From Xenococcaceae cyanobacterium MO_188.B29 (GTDB lineage Bacteria > Cyanobacteriota > Cyanobacteriia > Cyanobacteriales > Xenococcaceae): DNA of 42,240 bases. A program made the translations under genes and the position numbers. Each line of letters opens with the position of its first letter. Position 1 is the stretch's first letter. The DNA lies in assembly GCA_030065155.1 (NCBI GenBank), contig JASJDI010000018.1:1-42240 (forward strand), read 5' to 3'. The notes below the pieces were generated by a model that was not told the DNA's origin, did not search any database, and was given only the letters and a program-made list of their open reading frames with translations. Positions 1 through 6,833 of the stretch are shown piece after piece.

Positions 1-241
1 CCCAAAAAATCAAGGAAAGTTGATATTAGATGCTACGGCAGCACCTGCGGATATAAGTTATCCCAATGATTTGGGAATATTAAATCAAGCCCGAAGGCAA
101 ACAGAAAAAATCTTAGATTCTCTTTATAAAAGTTATCAAACAAAGGGAGTAAGAAAACCAAGAACTTATAGAAAGAAAGCTAGAAAAGATTATTTAAAAG
201 TAGCCAAAAAGCGTCGTCCGACTCGAAAAGAAAGACGGGAG

Positions 242-276
242 GCGATCACGCTTGGCGTGCCAGCTTCGCTGATCGC
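242..276. repeat. Palindromic HIP1-type repeat inside the transposase
   Basis: A 35-bp segment bounded by the 7-bp inverted arms GCGATCA and TGATCGC, much richer in GC than the surrounding gene. It encodes an odd in-frame stretch (AITLGVPASLIAQ) between a basic segment and QLKYIKRNL. This suggests a small palindromic repeat inserted without breaking the frame. Exact borders are uncertain by a few bases. Confidence 0.6.
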
Positions 277-832
277 CCAGCAATTAAAATACATAAAAAG
301 AAATTTATCTCACATCAAAAACCTAATAATTTCAGGAGCCGATTTAACTAACCTGAGTCGAAGAAAATATAAGATGTTGTTGGTAGTTACAGAAGTTTAT
401 CGCCAACAATTATGGATGTATGAGAATGAAGCGAAAAGAATTGATGATAGAATAGTGAGTATAAATCAACCTCATATTCGCCCTATCGTCAGAGGAAAAG
501 CAGGAAAACCTGTAGAATTTGGAGCGAAAATTTCTGTAAGCTGTTTCGAGAATTATGTTTTTTTAGACCATTTAAGTTGGGATAATTTTAACGAGTCTGG
601 AGATTTTCAAGACCAAATTGAAACTTATAAAGACTTCACGGGTTACTATCCATCTTCAGTTCATGTAGATAAAATTTATAGAACTAAAGCTAATCGAAAA
701 TTTTGTCAAGAAAGAGGAATTAGAATTAGTGGTTCACCTTTAGGAAGACGACCCAAAAATGTTAGTAAAGAAACAAAAAACCAAGCTCTAGATGATGAGA
801 GATTTCGTAATTCTATTGAAGGAAAATTTGGT

Positions 833-889
833 GAGCCAGTGCGTTGGGCGGGTTCCCCGACTTGAAGCAACTGGCGAACCCGTAAGGGA
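833..889. repeat. GC-rich repeat that puts a stop in the transposase
   Basis: A 57-bp GC-rich segment with two partly complementary halves: GGCGGGTTCCCC near 848 pairs imperfectly with GGCGAACCCG near 873. It lies between EGKFG and QAKRRYGL of the transposase frame. Both flanks are in the same frame, so removing the segment restores a continuous protein. Related GC-rich blocks occur near 15920-16085 and 33640-33830. Confidence 0.6.
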
Positions 890-1170
890 CAGGCAAAAAG
901 ACGTTATGGGCTTAATTGTATCATGGCAAAACTCTCTGAAACCGCAGAAACTTCTATTGCCATTACTTTTTTAGTCATCAATCTTTCCACTCTGCTTCGG
1001 CAGATTAACTGTCTTTTTTTGGCTTTATTTTTTCACAATTGTACATTCGGCTTGATTTCTGACTTTTATATTATTAAAGCTGATATTAAAACTAGTTAGT
1101 AAAATAAAAACTTATCTTTTAATCAAGCTGATTCTTAACAACTTTTTGGGCTTACTTATTCAGCCAACCC

Positions 1171-1226
1171 TAACTACTAACTACTAACTACCAACTACTA
1201 ACTACTAACTACCAACTACTAACTAA
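1171..1226. repeat. Heptanucleotide tandem repeat, eight units
   Basis: Eight consecutive 7-bp units of consensus TAACTAC. Units four and seven are CAACTAC and the last is TAACTAA. The array ends one base before the stop codon of gshB (TGA read on the minus strand at 1227-1229). Such heptamers are known in cyanobacteria as short tandemly repeated repetitive (STRR) sequences; the function is unknown. Confidence 0.9.
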
Positions 1227-2189
1227 TCACGAATTTTCTTCCAGCCATTTAATCACTTGCTTACCCAAACTGACATTATTTAATCGATCGATCTCTCGAA
1301 TTCCTGTAGGGCTAGTAACATTCACTTCGGTTAGATAACCACCAATAACATCAAGCCCCACAAAATATAAACCATCTGCTTTTAATTTATCAGCAACGGT
1401 AGTGCAAATATCTCTTTCTCTTTCCGTGATATCTACCTGTGCTACTCTGCCCCCTACTGCCATATTGCCACGAAACTCATTACCAGTAGGAATCCGATTA
1501 ACCGCCCCAATCGGTTTACCATCCAGCAGAATAATCCTTTTATCTCCTTCCTTAGCTGCGGGCAAGTATTCTTGTACCATTACTGGTTCTTGTCCCTGTT
1601 TAGTGCTAATTTCTACTAAGGAATTAAAATTGCGATCGCCTGCTTCCAAAAATAAAATTCCCTCTCCTCCTTTACCTCCCAAGGGTTTGAGAACAGCCCT
1701 TTGTTTAGCTTCGAGAAATTCAGCAATTACTGCTTTATCTTGACTGACAATAGTTTCAGGAATAACAGAAGGAAATTGTAGGGCGTACATTTTCTCATTA
1801 GCAGTCCTCAACCCATTAGGTGAATTAACTACTAAAGTCTTTTCTGGGTTAATTAAATCAAGAATATAAGTAGCATAGAGGTAAGGAATGGTAACAGGAG
1901 GATCTGTACGCATGAATACTGCATCCATTTCCTCTAGACAAGTCAAAATACTTTTGCCTACTTGATACCAATCTCGATCTACCTGCCAATGTCCATCCAC
2001 CAACTGTACTGGTTTTAGTTGCACTGGCTCAATAGTAGCCCAAGCCTTACCTTCGATCGCGCTTAACTGATTTATTTGCGTAATCCAAACTTCATGACCT
2101 AATATTTGTGCAGCTTCCATTATTGCCACACTAGTATCATGTCCAGGATCGAGTTTGAAGATGGGATCGATGATAAATGCTAGTTTCAC
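1227..2189 (-). CDS. gshB: Glutathione synthetase
   Basis: ATP-dependent ligase that joins gamma-glutamylcysteine and glycine in the last step of glutathione synthesis in the cytosol. The protein has the prokaryotic GshB N-domain (KLAFIIDPIFKLDPGHDTS), then the ATP-grasp fold with VLKPLGGKGGEGI, the substrate region GKPIGAVNRIP and EVNVTSPTGIREID near the end. I chose the GTG at 2187-2189, which gives 320 residues starting VKLAFIID. It has AAGGAAAGAG just upstream and matches the usual family start, whereas an in-frame TTG six codons earlier has no such signal. It lies downstream of grxC on the same strand, about 50 bp away, and the two are probably cotranscribed as in other cyanobacteria. 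The heptamer array directly follows the stop codon. Confidence 0.95.
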   Translation of the reverse strand: MKLAFIIDPIFKLDPGHDTSVAIMEAAQILGHEVWITQINQLSAIEGKAWATIEPVQLKPVQLVDGHWQVDRDWYQVGKSILTCLEEMDAVFMRTDPPVTIPYLYATYILDLINPEKTLVVNSPNGLRTANEKMYALQFPSVIPETIVSQDKAVIAEFLEAKQRAVLKPLGGKGGEGILFLEAGDRNFNSLVEISTKQGQEPVMVQEYLPAAKEGDKRIILLDGKPIGAVNRIPTGNEFRGNMAVGGRVAQVDITERERDICTTVADKLKADGLYFVGLDVIGGYLTEVNVTSPTGIREIDRLNNVSLGKQVIKWLEENS

Positions 2190-2239
2190 GCGCTCTTTCC
2201 TTATCAAAGAATTAATATAGCTGCTCTAAAACTGTATAA

Positions 2240-2509
2240 CTAAGCAGCATTACCTTCAAGTAGGGGGTCTAATTTTCCTTGACGCTCTAAAGCATAAATA
2301 TCGTCGCAGCCTCCAATATGGATATCGTCTATAAAGATTTGGGGTAAACTTCTTCTCCCATTAGCTCTTTGAGCCATTTTTTCTCTGGCTTCTTCATCCC
2401 CATCAATACAATATTCGCTATATTCCACCCTTTTGTTGTCCAATAAAGCTTTAGCACGGATACAGAAAGGACAGCTACTCCAGGTGTATATCTCTACCAT
2501 TGCAGTCAT
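2240..2509 (-). CDS. grxC: Glutaredoxin 3 (dithiol type)
   Basis: Small cytosolic thiol-disulfide oxidoreductase that uses glutathione to reduce protein disulfides and glutathionylated proteins. At 89 residues it is one thioredoxin fold. The active site CPFC lies at residues 13-16 after YTWSS, the cis-proline loop is SLPQIFID, and the glutathione-binding GGCDD motif follows. The start could be the first ATG or the ATG three codons later (MVEIYTW); neither has a clear ribosome site, so the longer form is kept. It lies just upstream of gshB on the same strand, which links the glutathione-using enzyme with the last step of glutathione synthesis. Confidence 0.93.
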   Translation of the reverse strand: MTAMVEIYTWSSCPFCIRAKALLDNKRVEYSEYCIDGDEEAREKMAQRANGRRSLPQIFIDDIHIGGCDDIYALERQGKLDPLLEGNAA

Positions 2510-2585
2510 AAATCGATCGAATATTAAGTAAAATTAACAACTATTTTATTCTATTGGGTATTCACTTAATTTTGGGAATCATGAC

Positions 2586-3392
2586 CTAAAAATCTAATTT
2601 TCTCAGTAAAGCTGTATCATAAATAGCTTCTTGCCAATATTTTGCTTCTTTAATTTGTTCGGTTGTCAAATTTTTTACGCCAAAAAATTTAGTTTTTTTC
2701 AGTTTGGCATCTTTAAGTGTAGACTGACTAAAATTTACATCACCGAAATAGGCATTAGCAAGATTAGCGCGCACAAAATTAGTTCCGAGTAGATTAGCTC
2801 CCACAAAATCTACATCATGTAAATTTGCTTCCACAAAATTAGCAAAACTAAGATCCGCAGTAGTTAGATGAGCATTGCTAAGATTGGCATTGCTGAGATT
2901 ACTTTCCACTAGGTTGGCATGACTCAGATTAGCATTACTGAGATTGGCAAAACTGAGATCTACTCCACTCAAAAAAGCATAACTAAGATCGGCTCCAGCT
3001 AGATTAATTCCTCTAAGATCGGCTTCTGGTACATGTAAGCCACTAAGACTAACACTATCTTCGTTTAAGTCTTGTAATGCTTGAAATCTGGCATAACTAG
3101 TCCTCAAACCATGAGCAGAATCAATAGTTTTCCAAGCTTCATAATGCGCTTTTTTATTTCTTTCAGGAGTTTCTAAAAAGAAAAGAAAGACGGCAACTAA
3201 AATGCTAAAGCCTTCTACTAAACTTAACAGGGTAGATTCTCTAATTTGACAAAGAATCCAAGTTTCTGTGTCTAGGCAATTTTTTTGACCGCCAAAAATA
3301 GCTTCAATGACTAGAATAATACTCATTAAGCATACTGCCCCGATAATAGAAGTGAGTACACGAGACAATATACGCTGCACGTTTTTTTTCAT
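2586..3392 (-). CDS. Membrane-anchored pentapeptide-repeat protein
   Basis: 268 residues. The N-terminal third has two hydrophobic segments (about 10-35, SIIGAVCLMSIILVIEAIFG, and about 55-73, LLSLVEGFSILVAVFLFFLE) that should anchor it in a membrane. Residues about 118-240 are pentapeptide repeats of the A(D/N)LXX type (ADLSY, ANLSN, ANLSH, ANFVE), expected to form a right-handed beta helix. A short charged tail ends LLRKLDF. Cyanobacterial genomes hold many such proteins, few with a known job, so no function is assigned. It is on the same strand as grxC but 76 bp upstream, so cotranscription is possible but not shown. Confidence 0.85.
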   Translation of the reverse strand: MKKNVQRILSRVLTSIIGAVCLMSIILVIEAIFGGQKNCLDTETWILCQIRESTLLSLVEGFSILVAVFLFFLETPERNKKAHYEAWKTIDSAHGLRTSYARFQALQDLNEDSVSLSGLHVPEADLRGINLAGADLSYAFLSGVDLSFANLSNANLSHANLVESNLSNANLSNAHLTTADLSFANFVEANLHDVDFVGANLLGTNFVRANLANAYFGDVNFSQSTLKDAKLKKTKFFGVKNLTTEQIKEAKYWQEAIYDTALLRKLDF

Positions 3393-3505
3393 AATCAGGG
3401 AATTCTAACCTCTAGATTCAGTTAACAGCAAGTAGTAAAAAAAACAAAAGACTACTAACTTATAACTGAATCATGAGAAAGAGGTAGAATTTCTCTTCAA
3501 GCAAA

Positions 3506-3886
3506 CTAAATGGCAGAGGCACTTATTTGTGCTTCTTGCCAAAGTTGATTGAGAAGTATTTCAGCTGTGTGGGTTAACGCACAGACAAATACTCCTTCAT
3601 TACTATTCTCTTCAGAAGTTACCCAAGTTCCTTGAAGGCTGATTTCTAAATATTCAGCATCACCAACCGTAAATTTGATTGTTTCCTCATTTTCTAGCTT
3701 TAAAGACCTTAAATCTTCCCATTGAGGCAAATTGTTCGGAATTAAGAAGGAAGCAGTACTAGGTTCGATGTAAATACTAGTAGCAGCACGTAAACACAAT
3801 AAAACTCTTATATTTAGCCAATCTTCTAAAGATTCACTCAAGGGTTCTATGTAAAAATTATTATCTGTATAAGTGAGTTTCAACAT
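3506..3886 (-). CDS. Conserved-type hypothetical protein
   Basis: 126 residues, acidic and soluble, with no signal peptide or membrane segment. It looks like an all-beta/alpha domain (KLTYTDNNFYIEPL, then VLLCLRAATSIYIEPS, then LEISLQGTWV and a C-terminal helix AEILLNQLWQEAQ). The overall style resembles short conserved cyanobacterial proteins of unknown function, but I do not recognise a named family. The ATG start is preceded by AGACAAAGCTG, a weak ribosome site. It stands alone between the pentapeptide-repeat gene (about 110 bp away) and a long non-coding stretch. Confidence 0.7.
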   Translation of the reverse strand: MLKLTYTDNNFYIEPLSESLEDWLNIRVLLCLRAATSIYIEPSTASFLIPNNLPQWEDLRSLKLENEETIKFTVGDAEYLEISLQGTWVTSEENSNEGVFVCALTHTAEILLNQLWQEAQISASAI

Positions 3887-4860
3887 CAGCTTTGTCTCTA
3901 TAATCTCAGAACTTAACGGCTTTATGAGTCAGTAGACATCTCCGAGAATTAATCTGAAAACCTTGCCAAACAATAGTTAAATTGTAATTTCAGAAGATGT
4001 CTATTATTTACTACCAAAACTATTCTGCAAATCAACGCTAGTGTTTATGAGAATATGCAGGAGTCTTTATTTCCTTTACGGCAGTTATAACTTGAAAATG
4101 CACCTACTCTATTGCTTCAATTATGTTTTCCTCTGGATAAATAAAAAATAAGGGTATAGTCTATAGTTAAATTTTCTTTATTTATGGAGCGTTGTCACTG
4201 ATATTCGTCACCTTCTCCTATGTATTTGCCCACAAGATAAGTGATCTCTGCCGTTTCATTACGATTGCTAATAAACAGAATACTCTGATTAAAACATTCT
4301 TGATAGTTGTGTTAAGTTTTGTATACTCAAAAAATTCTATTTTTCCTGGTAAATATTAGATCTTTTTGGGGTTATCACAGTGCTTAAAAAACCCCGTCTC
4401 TCTAGACAAGAAGCGGGGATTAAACTTTCTAGTTAAGCTTCATAGTTATGCTAGTACAGTTTGTTTTAGTCTGTACACCCCCCACATTTTTTTCTTAGTT
4501 GTGATTTAATATTATTGTCTAAACTTACACTACAGGAAAATTAAAAAGCCTTATTGCTAAAAACCGTTATTACTAAACCACGATCGCAATGCTGTGTAAT
4601 GACTCTAAAGGAAAAAAGAACACTCTCTATAGATTAATGTCTTTATCTAACTGTTTAAATCCCTTTGCTATAGCTAATTATTTCTCAAAAGCGCAATTTC
4701 CAACCAAGGCTTTTGACGGGAAATATAAGCAGATTATTTTATAAGAGGGACTGAGGTAAACAAAATTAACATTAATAAATTGTTAGTAGGAGTGTTCAAA
4801 TCTCCATTTAAATATTACACTTATATTACCGAGATGTCTAGTACCTAGAGGAAAAAAAAT
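3887..4860. other. Long intergenic region with a candidate small RNA
   Basis: 974 bases without a convincing protein gene. It separates the divergent genes at 3506-3886 (minus) and 4861-5196 (plus) and so must contain both promoters; I could not fix their positions. The clearest structure is a minus-strand hairpin and T-run at 4386-4418 with a second hairpin at 4454-4476, annotated separately. Short inverted arms AGACATCT/AGATGTCT lie near 3935 and 3993. The rest is AT-rich with nothing recognisable. Confidence 0.5.
4386..4500 (-). ncRNA. Candidate small RNA ending in an intrinsic terminator
   Basis: Read on the minus strand, a perfect 6-bp hairpin (GTACAG/CTGTAC, 4476-4454, 11-nt loop) is preceded by a G-run (near 4477-4483) and followed by a stem CCCCG/CGGGG (4418-4392) with an internal GTCT/AGAC stem, then T6 (4391-4386). 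No minus-strand gene lies upstream that would need this terminator, since the gene to the right is on the plus strand. A free-standing minus-strand transcript is the simplest reading. The 5' end is a guess; no convincing -10/-35 pair was found and no named family is recognised. Confidence 0.35.
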
Positions 4861-5196
4861 ATGCGCACCCTAACTCGTACATCAACTACCGAGATGGAAG
4901 TAACCAGCATTCGTCTAGAGAGGAGCTTGAAAGATAAACTCAAAGAATTATCTGGAAATCAAGGCTACCAAGCTTTAATTAGGGATATTCTTTGGAATTA
5001 TGTCCATCAAAAATCTGGAGACTACCGACCTCAGTTTGCTCGTTCAGATATCCGTGCTACGGTAGAGTCAATAGCCCGTAAAGACGAGAGTTGTGCTTTA
5101 ACTGGAAAACTAATACAAGAAGGATCGACCATGCTTTTAGGTTTTACAATCTATGGAGATTTGGTTCCTTTAAGTATGGAAAGCCTAGCAGAATAG
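4861..5196 (+). CDS. Ribbon-helix-helix-like small protein
   Basis: 111 residues. The N-terminal half contains VTSIRLERSLKDKLKELSGNQGYQALIRDILWNYVHQ, cited here only as residues about 15-50. It fits a CopG/MetJ-type ribbon-helix-helix: a short beta strand with alternating residues followed by two helices. The C-terminal half (CALTGKLIQEGSTMLLGFTIYGD) has a Cys and a short hydrophobic beta stretch of unknown role. RHH proteins usually bind DNA as dimers, so a transcription regulator is plausible but not proven. The ATG is preceded by AGAGGAAAAAAAAT. The gene is monocistronic: a long spacer precedes it and a strong terminator structure follows. No toxin partner is adjacent, which argues against a simple antitoxin. 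Confidence 0.7.
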   Translation: MRTLTRTSTTEMEVTSIRLERSLKDKLKELSGNQGYQALIRDILWNYVHQKSGDYRPQFARSDIRATVESIARKDESCALTGKLIQEGSTMLLGFTIYGDLVPLSMESLAE

Positions 5197-5633
5197 CAAT
5201 CTATTAGATTTAGGGATTGAGTTTACTTATTAAGAGAAAATTATAACTCTCAATTAGAGTTGCTTATCTTTTCTTTAGCTCAATCCCTAAATTTTTTTTG
5301 ATTAATCATTGCCTTGTTATATTTTGACTAGTTCAAATCAGAGCAAAGACTAAAATTAAAATATGCTTGTAACTAAAAAGTAAATCTTTAGTTTATATCG
5401 CTACTTGTTTTTTTTGTTATCAATAGTCTGTTATTTTTTTTATATAAAAAAGTTTTGATGTATTTGGCTAGCTAGTGAGAAATAGTAAAATTTCCTAAAA
5501 ACTAAAAAATTAATTTTTTTAAACAAAATTTAACCACTAATTAATAAAATTCACATTTTTTGTTAATGGGTGCGGAAATAGAAAGCATCCGCTATATTTT
5601 TGATTATATGAATAAAAATGAATAAAAATTATT
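5197..5633. other. Intergenic region, AT-rich
   Basis: 437 bases. The first 100 hold the branched terminator described separately. The rest (about 5300-5633) is very AT-rich with long T and A runs and presumably contains the promoter of the deacetylase gene. No further gene or clear site is seen. Confidence 0.5.
5208..5299 (+). terminator. Large branched intrinsic terminator
   Basis: A perfect 14-bp stem (ATTTAGGGATTGAG at 5208-5221 with its complement at 5279-5292) is followed by a T-run to 5299. Inside the 57-base loop are two nested shorter stems: GAAAA/TTTTC (5236-5240 with 5269-5273) and AACTC/GAGTT (5245-5249 with 5257-5261). It begins 11 bases after the stop codon of the 4861-5196 gene. 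The length is unusual for a terminator, so a processed 3' RNA is possible. Confidence 0.75.
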
Positions 5634-6548
5634 ATGTTGCCTGTTATTTACTCACCAGATTTTCTGTTACACGATACAGGACATTTTCATCCCGAAAAAC
5701 CTGAGCGTTTAACAGCTATAGTTGAAGGATTAAAACAGGTTGCTTGGGCCGATCGAATTGATTGGCAATTACCCACTTCTATTCAGGAAAGAGAGACATT
5801 ATTTTTTATTGAGCAAATTCATACCAGCGAATATATTAATCGAGTCAAAAGTATTGCTGATAGTGGGGGTGGATATTTAGATGAAGATACTCCTGTGTCG
5901 CCTCAAAGTTATGATATTGCTTTACTTGCGGTCAATGCATGGTTAGATGGAGTTGACCAAGTTATTAGCACTAATAATCCTGTTTTTGTGTTAGCCCGTC
6001 CCCCTGGACATCATGCAACTAGAAATATGGGGATGGGATTTTGTTTGTTTTCTAATGCTGCGATCGCTGCTAATTATGCCTTACAACAGCCAGGAATTCA
6101 ACGGGTAGCTATTCTTGACTGGGATGTTCATCATGGCAATGGTACAGAAGTAATTGTTGAAGATAACCCGCAGATTATTTATTGTTCAATTCATCAATAT
6201 CCCTGTTATCCTGGTACAGGAAAAAAGAGCGATCGAGGTAAACATAATAATATTCTGAATATACCTATGTCTCCTGGGAGTACTTTGGTGGATTATCAAT
6301 CTGTTTTCGATGATGAAGTGATTCCTTTTTTAACTAATTTTCAACCAGATTTAATTATTGTCAGTGCTGGTTACGATGCTAATCATCAAGATACTATAGC
6401 TAATATTTCTCTGCAACCAGAAGACTATAGTTTATTTACTGATTATCTCTTAAAGATAACTCGTCGCCTTTTATTTGGCTTGGAGGGTGGTTATCATTTA
6501 CAAACCTTAACCAAGTCAGTTATTTCTACTTTAAAAAGTTGCCTTTAA
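5634..6548 (+). CDS. Histone deacetylase/AcuC family deacetylase
   Basis: 304 residues, the length of a single class II-like bacterial deacetylase domain. These zinc enzymes remove acetyl or acyl groups from lysines, polyamines or similar amides; the substrate here is unknown. The N-terminus YSPDFLLHDTGHFHPEKPERL matches the family. The active-site pair is RPPGHHA (H126, H127), the metal ligands are D164 and H166 in DWDVHHGNGT and D248 in SAGYDAN, and the transition-state Tyr is Y287 in LEGGYH. All catalytic residues are present. Bacterial members include AcuC and acetylpolyamine amidohydrolases. The ATG at 5634 places the typical VIYSPDF start right at the N-terminus. It stands alone on the plus strand. 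Confidence 0.92.
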   Translation: MLPVIYSPDFLLHDTGHFHPEKPERLTAIVEGLKQVAWADRIDWQLPTSIQERETLFFIEQIHTSEYINRVKSIADSGGGYLDEDTPVSPQSYDIALLAVNAWLDGVDQVISTNNPVFVLARPPGHHATRNMGMGFCLFSNAAIAANYALQQPGIQRVAILDWDVHHGNGTEVIVEDNPQIIYCSIHQYPCYPGTGKKSDRGKHNNILNIPMSPGSTLVDYQSVFDDEVIPFLTNFQPDLIIVSAGYDANHQDTIANISLQPEDYSLFTDYLLKITRRLLFGLEGGYHLQTLTKSVISTLKSCL

Positions 6549-6650
6549 AATTTCTCAGTTAGAATTAGAGTTGTCTGGAAATAAGAACCTATATTGTCTG
6601 AAGTCTTTTTACAGTGGCAACTTTGGCTATTTATTTGTTGCAAAAGCTAG

Positions 6651-6673
6651 AAACCTTATAAATAAAAGGTTTT
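6651..6673 (+). terminator. Weak hairpin after the deacetylase gene
   Basis: AAACCTT (6651-6657) pairs with AAGGTTT (6666-6672) across an 8-nt loop, with only a short T-run. It lies about 100 bases after the stop codon. It could be a weak terminator, but an AT-rich stem of this kind may occur by chance. Confidence 0.3.
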
Positions 6674-6833
6674 AGGCAATTCCCAAGGTTATTTCCCAAC
6701 AAGTCTATTAGTTGAGATCGAGATGTCTTTTCATATTCAATCTACTTTTACCTTAAATTACACTTTTTAACTAAAAATCAACGGTATCAGCCAATATATC
6801 AGCCTGTTTAAACAGCAATACTTGTTAAAACTT

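Larger units (their letters stand above)
2..1099 (+). pseudogene. Decayed DDE transposase, 5' end outside the window
   Basis: The reading frame is already open at the left edge and shows the DDE transposase pattern: a first Asp in LILDAT, a second in VHVDKIY and a Glu in NSIEGKFG. It resembles cyanobacterial IS5/IS1182-like transposases with an N-terminal DUF772-type region; the family is not certain. Two foreign-looking GC-rich palindromic segments sit in the coding sequence. The first (about 242-276) is in frame. The second (about 833-889, 57 bp) is also a multiple of three but brings a TGA at 863-865, directly after the Glu motif. The original frame resumes at 890 with QAKRRYGL and MAKLSETAETSIAITFLVIN, typical of the C-terminus of these transposases, and runs to TAG at 1097. 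The gene is therefore probably inactive unless the stop is read through. No terminal inverted repeats were identified. Confidence 0.8.

Noticed and set aside
792-974. Open frame of 60 codons overlapping the end of the transposase
   Set aside because: It is a shifted reading of the transposase C-terminus and the inserted repeat; the true frame gives the conserved family ending.
1171-1226. Possible CRISPR-like array
   Set aside because: Units are 7 bp, directly adjoining and without spacers.
1402-1743. Open frame of 113 codons opposite gshB
   Set aside because: Antisense shadow of a well-conserved gene with Ser/Leu-rich composition and no family likeness.
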